From Heliorestis convoluta (GTDB lineage Bacteria > Bacillota > Desulfitobacteriia > Heliobacteriales > Heliobacteriaceae), in NCBI RefSeq assembly GCF_009649955.1, contig NZ_CP045875.1, forward strand, positions 1,965,501 to 2,029,500: DNA of 64,000 nt. The letters are read 5' to 3'. Each line of letters begins with the position of its first letter. Positions within the stretch are counted from its first letter, which is position 1. The notes below the pieces were generated by a model that was given only the letters and a program-made list of their open reading frames with translations, was not told the DNA's origin and did not search any database. Positions 1-7,724 of this stretch are shown one piece after another. A program made the position numbers and the translations under genes.

Positions 1-761
1 TTATGGTTATTGGTTTGCTGGCGATTGCAGGAATTCCGCCTTTTGCTGGTTTCTGGTCGAAAGACGAAATTGTTCTGGCTGCTCAACTAGGTGGCTATAC
101 AGGACTCTACTATTTGGCCAAAATCACTGCTTTTATGACGGCATTTTATATGTCTCGTATGGTTTTCGTAGCTTTCTTTGGCAAAGAAAACCCCGAGAAC
201 CATCCCCACGAATCGCCTCCAAGCATGCTCTTCCCAATGGGTGTTCTAGCTATCTTATCCATCTTTGGTGGTCTTGTAGGAGCGCCTTGGCTAGAAAAAG
301 GCTTCTCTTATTGGATTCGCTATGGCGAATATGTGCCTCACCATGCCGATTTAATGACGATGGCAAGCTCTGTTTTAGTTGCAGCAGCTGGTATCGGATT
401 GGCTTGGGTAATTTATGGCGCTAAATTGATCGATGCAAATAAATTGGCTGAAAAAGCATCTTTTCTACACAAACTTTCCTACAACAAGTTCTATATTGAC
501 GAGATTTATCAATGGATGAACAAGACAATTGTCGCAACTACAAGCCGAGCGCTTTACTGGGTAGACCTTCGCGTAGTTGATGGTGCCGTTGATGGTTCAG
601 CTAAGTTAACAGGCTGGCTTGGTGACAAATTGCGTCTTTCTCAAACGGGTCAATTACAACATTACGCCATGATATTCTTTGCTGCTGTTGTACTGCTAGT
701 AGCGATCATGGGAATGATGGGAGCAGAAACTGCTATGGCCCTGATCGGAGGTGGAAAGTAA
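1..761 (+). CDS. nuoL: NADH-quinone oxidoreductase subunit L, C-terminal part (5' truncated by window)
   Basis: This is the C-terminal ~252 residues of the large antiporter-like membrane subunit of complex I, which takes part in proton translocation in the cytoplasmic membrane. The frame is open from the window edge, so the true start lies upstream. Visible marks are the conserved AIAGIPPFAGFWSKDEI loop at the beginning, the typical NuoL segment SYNKFYIDEIY in the middle, and several hydrophobic helices, including a last one near the C terminus. The next gene starts one base after this stop codon. The nuoL-nuoM-nuoN order that follows confirms the call over a stand-alone MrpA/HyfB-type antiporter. 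Confidence 0.93.
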   Translation, partial: MVIGLLAIAGIPPFAGFWSKDEIVLAAQLGGYTGLYYLAKITAFMTAFYMSRMVFVAFFGKENPENHPHESPPSMLFPMGVLAILSIFGGLVGAPWLEKGFSYWIRYGEYVPHHADLMTMASSVLVAAAGIGLAWVIYGAKLIDANKLAEKASFLHKLSYNKFYIDEIYQWMNKTIVATTSRALYWVDLRVVDGAVDGSAKLTGWLGDKLRLSQTGQLQHYAMIFFAAVVLLVAIMGMMGAETAMALIGGGK

Positions 762-2279
762 GTGGACTTTCCTTTGCTTACCATCGCGCTACTAACACCG
801 CTCCTTGGGGCACTTGCCTTAGCTTTCGTTCCCAAAGATGAGCATAAAGTGATTAAGACTTTATCGGCTTTCTTTACAGGAATCCCCTTACTGATTACGA
901 TCTTTGCTTACTTCACCTATGATTTTGCTCAAGGTGGTATGCAGTTTGTAGAAGAAGTGCAGTGGGTTCAAGACTTAGGTATCACTTATATTATGGCTGT
1001 TGACGGTATTTCTTTACCCATGCTACTTTTAACCAATTTAATTGGTTTTAGTGCAGTTTTTGCTTCTTGGAATATCGAAAAGCGGCCGAAAACCTTCTTT
1101 ATCCTTTTGCTTATTCTGATTGCTGGTGTTATGGGGACCTTTATTGCACAAGACCTCTTCTTCTTCTTCCTATTCTATGAAGTTGTTGTTATCCCCTTAT
1201 ATATCATGGTTATTATTTGGGGTTCCAGCAAACGAGTTACCAAAGAGTATGCGGGTATGAAGTTAACGATTTACCTACTCGTAGGTTCCGCTTTGCTGCT
1301 CGTTGGCTTGTTGGCTATGTACCTCAATGCCTATCCCGCTGGTGAGAGAACCTTCTTAATTGAAAGCTTGCAACAAGCGCAATTTAGTGATGAGTTCCAG
1401 ATATTTGCCTTCTTGCTGCTCTTAATTGGATTTGGCTCACTCTTATCTATGTTTCCCTTCCACTCTTGGTCACCCGATGGCTACGCCGGTGCTCCGACGG
1501 CAGTTTCTATGATTCACGCGGGTGTATTAAAGAAAATTGGTGGATACGGATTAATTCGTATCGGTATTCTTGCCCTTCCTGTGGGTGCAAAATTCTGGGC
1601 TCCTTTGATAGCAATTTTGGCTGTCGCGAACGTAGCTTATGCAGCCATGATTGCTCTTTCACAGAAAGACTTGAAGTATGTTGTCGGTTACTCTTCTGTT
1701 AGCCATATGGGCTTTGTCTTAATTGGACTGGCCGCTATGAATGTCATCGGTATCAACGGCGCCATTGCCTATATGTTTGCTCACGGCGTCATGTCAGCAC
1801 TCTTCTTTGCTTTGATTGGACATGTTTACGAGAAGACCCATACTCGACACATCCCTGATCTTGGCGGTCTTTCTCACCAAATGCCTCGTACGGCCGTAGG
1901 CTTTATGATCGCAGGTATGGCAGCCCTTGGGTTACCTGGTTTGATATCCTTTGTTCCAGAATTCACCATTTTCATTGGTGCTTTCAAAGAGTATCCCATC
2001 ATGGCTGTAATTGCAATTACAGGTATTATCATTACGGCTCTTTACACGCTCCGACTATTGGCCAACGTTCTCTTTGGCCCTCGTCGTCCTGAGCTTGATA
2101 AATATCGGGATTTGCAAGGTGTTGAAATGGTGCCTTTGGTTCTCTTAGGTGCTGTCATTATCATCATGGGCTTCTTCCCAGCTCTCTTAATGGACATGGT
2201 CAATGCAGGCGTAGAACCTTTGCTTGGTCCGCTTTTAGAAATGCTTAGTGATACTCCGACCATAGGAGGTGGATTCTAA
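762..2279 (+). CDS. nuoM: NADH-quinone oxidoreductase subunit M
   Basis: This is a 505-residue polytopic membrane subunit of complex I, homologous to Mrp antiporters and forming one of the proton channels. The sequence is hydrophobic throughout, with ~14 predicted helices. It carries the family signature LYEVVVIPLYIMVIIWG (seen here as FYEVVVIPLY, about residue 139) with the conserved channel glutamate, and the HSWSPDGYAGAPTAVSMIHAGVLKKIGGYGL-type region around residues 233-265. The start is GTG, 9 nt after GGAGGT and immediately after the nuoL stop, so translation is probably coupled. Length is normal for the family. Confidence 0.95.
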   Translation: MDFPLLTIALLTPLLGALALAFVPKDEHKVIKTLSAFFTGIPLLITIFAYFTYDFAQGGMQFVEEVQWVQDLGITYIMAVDGISLPMLLLTNLIGFSAVFASWNIEKRPKTFFILLLILIAGVMGTFIAQDLFFFFLFYEVVVIPLYIMVIIWGSSKRVTKEYAGMKLTIYLLVGSALLLVGLLAMYLNAYPAGERTFLIESLQQAQFSDEFQIFAFLLLLIGFGSLLSMFPFHSWSPDGYAGAPTAVSMIHAGVLKKIGGYGLIRIGILALPVGAKFWAPLIAILAVANVAYAAMIALSQKDLKYVVGYSSVSHMGFVLIGLAAMNVIGINGAIAYMFAHGVMSALFFALIGHVYEKTHTRHIPDLGGLSHQMPRTAVGFMIAGMAALGLPGLISFVPEFTIFIGAFKEYPIMAVIAITGIIITALYTLRLLANVLFGPRRPELDKYRDLQGVEMVPLVLLGAVIIIMGFFPALLMDMVNAGVEPLLGPLLEMLSDTPTIGGGF

Positions 2280-2280
2280 G

Positions 2281-3696
2281 ATGAACTACAGCTTGCTATC
2301 CACCGAAATGCTTATGGCCGCCCTGGGCATAGGACTCTTAGTATTGACCATTCTTTCCCCAAGAGAAAAGGGACATCAAGGTATCGGTTATGCAGCTGTC
2401 CTTGGTATGTTTGGAATCTTAGTAGCATTAACCTTTCAATATGGGATCAACGAGACAACGTTCCGTGAGATCTGGATCGTAGATGACTTTGCTGTTTTTA
2501 TGAAACAAGTGTTTTTAATTTCAGCAATTCTGGTCACCTTAACTTCGATGCAGTATATTAGTACTTTGCCTCGTTATCATGGTGAATTCTTTGTCATGAT
2601 TGTCTTTGCCACATTGGGTATGATGGTGATGGCCTCTGCCAACGACTTAATTACCCTTTTCGTGGGAATGGAACTGATGACGGTTACCTTCTTTGTCTTA
2701 GTTTCATTTATTTTAGGCAATGGACGCTCTTCTGAAGCAGGTATGAAATACTTGATTCTTGGTGCCATGTCAACAGCGATTATGCTCTATGGTATGAGCT
2801 TGCTTTATGGCTTAACAGGAACAACGATCATTCCTGAACTTATGGAGCGACTAACTTGGAGCCCTGCACTCGCTGTTGCAGTTATCATGATTATTGCAGG
2901 CTTTGGCTTTAAGATTGCAACGATTCCTTTTCACATGTGGTCACCTGATATTTATGAAGGGGCGCCTACGCCGATTACAGCTTTTCTAGCCGTAGCTTCT
3001 AAAGCAGCTGGATTTGCCGTTATGATTCGCCTCTTCATTCAGGGTGTTCCAACCACAGGTGTTGATTGGATTGTTATTATTGCAGGTTTGGCATTGGTGA
3101 CCATGATCTTTGGTAATATCATTGCTATTCCACAAACAAATATCAAGCGCATGCTAGCCTACTCTTCGATTGCCCAGGCTGGTTACCTCCTGGTAGGTCT
3201 TATGGCAGCGGATGTAGCAGGTATTAAGAGTATCCTGTTCTATACGATGATTTATGTCTTTGCCAACATTGGAGCATTTGCAGTTGTCACCGTTGTTGGT
3301 AAAGAGCTTGGTTCCTATAAAATTTCTGATTATGCAGGCTTAGCGCAGCGTCAACCTTTATTGGCTACTGTGATGACGATTAGCTTGCTTTCATTGGCAG
3401 GTATCCCACCCTTAGCAGGCTTTGTAGGCAAATTATACTTATTTGCCGCTATCATGGATCAAGGCATTCTCTGGCCTGCTTTTGTTGGATTTGTAATGTC
3501 TATGATCTCAGTCTATTATTACTTGAATGTATGTCTCTATATGTGGAGAGACGATCCAACCGATGAGCGACCGATTCATGTGAGTGGTGCCATTAAGTTC
3601 ACTGTTGTGATTTCCATGGTTGTAACGTTGGTCTTGGGTGTCTATCCACAACCACTGGCTGAAATGGCCAATGTGGCAGCGAGAGTTTTGTTCTAA
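2281..3696 (+). CDS. nuoN: NADH-quinone oxidoreductase subunit N
   Basis: This is the third antiporter-like membrane subunit of complex I (~471 residues), completing the nuoL-M-N trio. It is hydrophobic with ~14 helices and has FHMWSPDIYEGAPTPITAFLAVASKAAGF, the NuoN version of the channel motif, around residue 220 (only described here in part: WSPDIYEGAPTP). I chose the ATG at 2281, which sits one base after the nuoM stop and 10 nt after GGAGGT. A longer frame from 2269 would overlap nuoM and has no better SD. A strong hairpin with a T tract follows, so this is probably the last gene of the nuo operon. Confidence 0.94.
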   Translation: MNYSLLSTEMLMAALGIGLLVLTILSPREKGHQGIGYAAVLGMFGILVALTFQYGINETTFREIWIVDDFAVFMKQVFLISAILVTLTSMQYISTLPRYHGEFFVMIVFATLGMMVMASANDLITLFVGMELMTVTFFVLVSFILGNGRSSEAGMKYLILGAMSTAIMLYGMSLLYGLTGTTIIPELMERLTWSPALAVAVIMIIAGFGFKIATIPFHMWSPDIYEGAPTPITAFLAVASKAAGFAVMIRLFIQGVPTTGVDWIVIIAGLALVTMIFGNIIAIPQTNIKRMLAYSSIAQAGYLLVGLMAADVAGIKSILFYTMIYVFANIGAFAVVTVVGKELGSYKISDYAGLAQRQPLLATVMTISLLSLAGIPPLAGFVGKLYLFAAIMDQGILWPAFVGFVMSMISVYYYLNVCLYMWRDDPTDERPIHVSGAIKFTVVISMVVTLVLGVYPQPLAEMANVAARVLF

Positions 3697-3711
3697 TATG
3701 TTTCAATGAAG

Positions 3712-3740
3712 AAGCAAGCCTTGTTAGGCTTGCTTTTTTC
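3712..3740 (+). terminator. Rho-independent terminator of the nuo operon
   Basis: The hairpin has 9-bp arms (AAGCAAGCC / GGCTTGCTT) around a 6-nt loop, followed at once by a long T-rich tract. It lies 16 nt after the nuoN stop. Confidence 0.9.
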
Positions 3741-3827
3741 TTTTTCTTTTTCTGTAGTTTTCTTATTGCTTCTTTCGTATCCTTACTCGAAAAGATAGTT
3801 AATTCATTTTCTTAGGGGGGAAATAAG

Positions 3828-4166
3828 ATGATTAGAGTCGCTGTTGCTAGTAGTGATGGAAAAGTTGTTAATCAACACTTTGGACGAGCTAAGCAGTTTT
3901 TAATCTTCGAAATTGTAGAGGATCACTTTCAATTTCTTGAAATCCGGTATACATCACCTGCCTGTACAGGGCAAGACCATCGTGAAGGTCAGATGAGTCA
4001 AACGATTGAAATGCTTGCCGACTGTAGAGCTGTTTTTGTAAGTCAAATTGGGCCTGGTGCATCTGAAAAATTACTAGCCAAAGGCATTGTTCCTTATAGA
4101 ATAGCTAACTTTATAGAAGAGGCTATTAAAGAATGGATGGTAATCGAAGGTCTCAGTTTCGATTGA
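3828..4166 (+). CDS. Dinitrogenase iron-molybdenum cofactor biosynthesis (NifX/NifB C-terminal domain) family protein
   Basis: This is a 112-residue single-domain protein of the NifX / NifB-C-terminal / NafY superfamily, whose members carry or protect iron-sulfur or FeMo-cofactor precursors. The family hallmarks are the N-terminal MIRVAVASSDGKVVNQHFG strand-loop with the conserved HFG, and AVFVSQIGPGASEKLLAKGI with the GpGA turn. The C terminus is short, as in stand-alone archaeal and clostridial members. It starts at ATG after a strong AGGGGGGAAATAAG SD. It is transcribed alone between the nuo terminator and a palindrome. No nif structural genes are in the window, so a role in nitrogenase is not shown. 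It may be a general metal or Fe-S cluster carrier. Confidence 0.82.
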   Translation: MIRVAVASSDGKVVNQHFGRAKQFLIFEIVEDHFQFLEIRYTSPACTGQDHREGQMSQTIEMLADCRAVFVSQIGPGASEKLLAKGIVPYRIANFIEEAIKEWMVIEGLSFD

Positions 4167-4189
4167 TTTTTTAAGTGAATCTGTCTAGA

Positions 4190-4241
4190 TTAACAATAAT
4201 TAAGGGACAGTTTAGCAGAACTGTCCCTTAATTATTGTTAA
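4190..4241. repeat. Perfect 23-bp inverted repeat (palindromic element)
   Basis: Two 23-base arms (4190-4212 and 4219-4241) are exact reverse complements around the 6-base loop TAGCAG. The arm core is TTAAGGGACAG. It lies between the NifX-like gene and the yraN remnant. No real T tract follows on either strand, so it is not a textbook terminator, although it would form a very stable RNA hairpin. It could be a bidirectional terminator, a REP-like repeat or a small non-autonomous element. Confidence 0.75.
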
Positions 4242-4322
4242 ATTTGCAAGAGTGGCAGGAATTCTCTACATTTAAAAGAAATGCCTAATAAAATTTAGAG
4301 TATAAAAATAGTAGGTGATAGG

Positions 4323-4752
4323 ATGAGTCAAAGAATAGCTTTAGGACGCTGGGGAGAAGAACAGGCATGTAACTTTTTATTATCAAAAGGTTGGAAACTT
4401 ATAGAATAACTTTTTATTATCAAAAGGTTGGAAACTTATAGAAAAAAACTATCGTTGTTCTTATGGTGAGATCGATCTAATCTTTCGCTATGAAAAATGG
4501 ATTATATTCGTGGAAGTCAGAACACGCTCTACAACTCGTTGGGGAAGAGGTGAAGAGACCATCGATTATAGAAAGCAAAGGCGTTTATTGAGAGTCGCTT
4601 CTTTTTTTCTACAAGAAAAAAGACCTTCTTTTGGACACCCGAGGTTTGACTTAGTTACGATACATAAGCTTGGTTGGCAAAATAAAGAGCATGGAAGTTT
4701 CGAGAAATCTTCATACGAGATTGATCATCGGATAGCTATTATAACACCCTAA
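4323..4752 (+). pseudogene. YraN/UPF0102 family (predicted endonuclease-like) protein, frameshifted by a tandem duplication
   Basis: Reading starts at ATG 4323, after an AGGTGATAGG SD, and gives the family N terminus (MSQRIALGRWGEEQACNFL...). It hits TAA at 4407, after 28 codons. The rest of the protein (NYRCSYGEIDLIF ... WIIFVEVRTR) is open in the next frame through 4752. Between the two parts a 37-bp segment (4370-4406) is repeated exactly at 4407-4443. Removing one copy restores a single frame of ~130 residues with the family motifs GEIDLI and FVEVR. YraN-family genes commonly sit beside comM/yifB and dprA, as here. The family has a restriction-endonuclease-like fold, but its biochemical role is unclear. 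Status: broken as sequenced; it might revert by loss of one copy. Confidence 0.88.
4370..4443. repeat. 37-bp perfect tandem duplication inside yraN
   Basis: Copy 1 is 4370-4406 and copy 2 is 4407-4443. They are identical base for base (each begins TAACTTTTTATTATC and ends TTATAGAA). Since 37 is not a multiple of 3, the second copy shifts the frame and brings in a stop codon at the junction. Confidence 0.95.
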
Positions 4753-4874
4753 TTTTAAGAAGAGAAAAAAGCGAGAATAAAAAAGGAAATAAAGGAATAA
4801 GTTGTCTCTTTGTCGAAGAGCCACAGTAAATAGAACGTTACAGTGTGGCTTACGAAAAGAGGGAGCGCTCCTAT

Positions 4875-6428
4875 ATGTTGTCAAGAGTTCAAAGTGTTGT
4901 TTTAGAAGGAATTGTAGCTAGACCTGTACTCGTAGAGGTTGATGTGTCAAATGGCTTACCTGCTTTTGATCTGGTAGGCTTACCAGCAATCGCAGTTCGA
5001 GAGGCAAGAGAGAGAGTTAGGACAGCCATTCGCAATAGTGGTTTTAATTTTCCTCTACATAGAATTACAGTAAATCTAGCACCAGCCAATGTACGTAAAG
5101 AAGGAACTTCACTAGATATCCCAATTGCTTTGGCGATTTTAGCAGCAACGGAACAAGTTTCATTAGCCAAAAATGAGGCACAATTTTTTGTTGGTGAATT
5201 GGCACTCGATGGTACTGTTCGACCCGTAGAAGGCGTACTTGCAATGGCCTATGGGTTATCAAAAAGTCATATAGCTCATGATAAAGAACTTCAATTTTGG
5301 GTGCCTGCAACGAACATAGGAGAAGCTTATTCGATTTCAGAAATCTATAGTCAGGGTATAACTTCTTTACGAGATTTGGTTGATTTGTTATCGCAGCCTT
5401 CCCTTCGTAAGAAAAATCGTGGTATGGACAGCCAAAGAAAGAGTAGTTATTATCAGGAAAGCGATGATAGCAATGATATTGGCAGAATAAAAGGTCAAAA
5501 CATAGCGAAAAGGGCTTTAGAGATTACAGCAGCAGGTGGACACAATTTGCTCATGACAGGCCCTCCCGGTACAGGAAAAACGATGTTAGCGCGATCTTTG
5601 CCTTCTATATTGCCGCCCATGACTTATGAAGAGTCCTTAGAGGCAACAATGATTTATTCTATTACAGGAGAGCTAGGAGAAGATGTAGACTGGCTTTACC
5701 AAAGACCTTTTCGAACGCCTCATCACCACAGTACGATGTCTGCACTTATTGGAGGAGGACGAACACCAAGGCCTGGTGAAATTACTTTGGCCCATCATGG
5801 TGTTTTGTTTATGGATGAGTGGCCTGAATTTCCAAGAGAAGCTTTAGAGTCACTCAGACAGCCTTTAGAAGACGGGGAAGTAACGATTTCAAGACAAGGT
5901 GGGACCTATACCTTTCCGTCTAAGTTCTTGCTTGTTGCTTCTATGAATCCCTGTCCCTGTGGATATCTGAGTGATGAAGACGTAAAGCCGTGTAATTGCA
6001 CACCCTATGCAATAGAAAGGTATAAAAATCGTGTATCGGGGCCTCTTTGGGATCGTATGGATATTCAAGTTAGAGTGACTCGACCTAAGTACGAGTCTTT
6101 ACGGGCTCAAGAAGAGTATGAAGAAAGTTCTGCTCAAGTTCGGGCAAGAGTCATTAAAGCAAGAGAGAGGCAACTTTCTCGAATCACGACATACCAAAAG
6201 AAAAGAAAAATTTTTTGTAACGCCCATCTTGATGGAGAGCTCCTTCAAAAGACTTGTACTTTAGAAAAAGAGGCAGAGCAAATGCTAGAACGGGCTTATA
6301 AACAGTTTCACCTCAGTGGGCGAGCTCTACACCGCTTGATCAAAGTGGCTAGAACGATTGCTGATCTAAGAGACAGTGATATTATTTCTACTGTTGATCT
6401 TGCAGAAGCATTACAGTATCGTTTATGA
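4875..6428 (+). CDS. comM: YifB/ComM family Mg-chelatase-like AAA+ ATPase
   Basis: This is a ~517-residue ATPase. In competent bacteria ComM is a helicase that promotes branch migration during natural transformation, but in many Firmicutes its role is untested. Domain order: an N-terminal Lon-protease-S16-like fold (MLSRVQSVVLEGI..., ~1-170), an AAA+ Mg-chelatase module with Walker A GPPGTGKTMLARS (~residue 230) and Walker B LFMDEWPEF (the family usually has DELPEF), and a C-terminal Mg-chelatase helical domain. A cysteine cluster NPCPCGYLSD...CNC is present, as is usual. I chose ATG 4875 because MLSRVQS is the canonical N terminus. An upstream GTG would add 10 residues. It is followed by dprA, consistent with a DNA-uptake role. 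Confidence 0.92.
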   Translation: MLSRVQSVVLEGIVARPVLVEVDVSNGLPAFDLVGLPAIAVREARERVRTAIRNSGFNFPLHRITVNLAPANVRKEGTSLDIPIALAILAATEQVSLAKNEAQFFVGELALDGTVRPVEGVLAMAYGLSKSHIAHDKELQFWVPATNIGEAYSISEIYSQGITSLRDLVDLLSQPSLRKKNRGMDSQRKSSYYQESDDSNDIGRIKGQNIAKRALEITAAGGHNLLMTGPPGTGKTMLARSLPSILPPMTYEESLEATMIYSITGELGEDVDWLYQRPFRTPHHHSTMSALIGGGRTPRPGEITLAHHGVLFMDEWPEFPREALESLRQPLEDGEVTISRQGGTYTFPSKFLLVASMNPCPCGYLSDEDVKPCNCTPYAIERYKNRVSGPLWDRMDIQVRVTRPKYESLRAQEEYEESSAQVRARVIKARERQLSRITTYQKKRKIFCNAHLDGELLQKTCTLEKEAEQMLERAYKQFHLSGRALHRLIKVARTIADLRDSDIISTVDLAEALQYRL

Positions 6429-6543
6429 AAAATTGGACTCTTACCTTGACAAGTTTTCATGAAGTGATTAATGTTAAATACAATCTATGGCACGATTATC
6501 CAGTCAATCTGGTAGCCTTGATTGTGCCTTGGAGGGACAGGTA

Positions 6544-7644
6544 ATGCATATACTTTCGGAAAGCGAGCGGACGTACTGGTTGGCACTGGCTTCTTTACCT
6601 GCCATTGGTGCTAGACGTTTTCATAGTATTATAGAACATTTTGGTTCGCCCCAGGCTGCCTGGTTGGCTCCGGAAAAAGATTGGGACGGCGTAGCAGGAA
6701 TGTCTTTGTCACGTTGGCAAAAAACATTACAATATCGTAGAAAGGATTATTTATCTTCCTTCTTGGAACGTATATATTATGGAGGCATTGAGGCACTGAC
6801 TTTACAAGATGAGCGCTATCCTGAATTGTTACGTTCTATCCCTGATCCGCCACCGGTCTTATATATGAAAGGTCAAATTCAGGAGAGAGATAAAGTTAAT
6901 ATAGCGATTGTAGGTACCCGAAAAGCAACACCTTATGGTGAAAAAGTTTGTTCTCAATTGACAGAAGAACTGGTTCAACAAGAGCGGACGATTGTTAGTG
7001 GACTAGCCAGAGGAATTGATGCGATTGCCCATCGTACAGCATTGGAAAAAGGAGGGCGTACCATTGCCGTTTTGGCTTGCGGCCTTGATAAAATATATCC
7101 AAAAGCGCACGAAGCATTGGCAGCAGCTATAACGGAGAGAGGTGCATTAATCAGTGAGTATCCTCCTGGATCGCCTGCAGAACCAGGTAAGTTTCCAGCT
7201 CGCAATCGAATTATATCAGGTCTTTCTCAAGGCGTTCTGGTTATTGAAGCAGGGGAAAAGTCCGGAGCCTTAATCACGGCCGATCAAGCCTTAGAACAAG
7301 GCAGAGAAGTATTTGCCGTGCCTGGACCGATTACTTCATCACAAAGCAAAGGGACACATCGCTTAATTCAGCAAGGCGCCAAACTCGTTACTTCTATTGA
7401 AGATATTCTTTCAGAAGTACAAATACAGTTTAACTTTCTAGCGAAGCCGAAGCAAGAAATTGATCTTGAACCGAATGAGAAGAAGCTTTTATCTCATCTT
7501 GATTGGGAAGGTAAGACTATCGATCAATTGATCCATTGTACAGGTCTAAAAGGACCAGAAATAGCTGTTTTATTGACCCATTTAGAAATGAAAGGAATGA
7601 TCAAATCACTGCCGGGAGGGGGGCACTTTGTCTCTTTGCTTTAA
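6544..7644 (+). CDS. dprA: DNA-processing protein DprA
   Basis: This protein (~366 residues) loads RecA onto incoming single-stranded DNA in natural transformation. The N-terminal helical SAM-like region is followed by the Rossmann-like core with IAIVGTRKATPYG, VSGLARGIDAIAH and FPARNRIISGLS, the DprA signatures. A winged-helix DML1-like domain ends the protein (NEKKLLSHLDWEGKTIDQL...). I chose ATG 6544, which has GGAGGG 7 nt upstream. A longer frame from 6487 lacks an SD. It sits between comM and topA, the usual Firmicute arrangement. Confidence 0.95.
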   Translation: MHILSESERTYWLALASLPAIGARRFHSIIEHFGSPQAAWLAPEKDWDGVAGMSLSRWQKTLQYRRKDYLSSFLERIYYGGIEALTLQDERYPELLRSIPDPPPVLYMKGQIQERDKVNIAIVGTRKATPYGEKVCSQLTEELVQQERTIVSGLARGIDAIAHRTALEKGGRTIAVLACGLDKIYPKAHEALAAAITERGALISEYPPGSPAEPGKFPARNRIISGLSQGVLVIEAGEKSGALITADQALEQGREVFAVPGPITSSQSKGTHRLIQQGAKLVTSIEDILSEVQIQFNFLAKPKQEIDLEPNEKKLLSHLDWEGKTIDQLIHCTGLKGPEIAVLLTHLEMKGMIKSLPGGGHFVSLL

Positions 7645-7724
7645 AAAAATTGCGTTGGCAATAATAGCCGATAAGCAGCTAGTTTTTATATGAAAAATAT
7701 TCTCAGGTGAACGAGGTGAACCTG

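Noticed and set aside
4510-4752. 80-codon frame as an independent gene
   Set aside because: It is the 3' half of yraN displaced by the 37-bp duplication, and the apparent GTG start is an internal Val of the conserved FVEVR motif.
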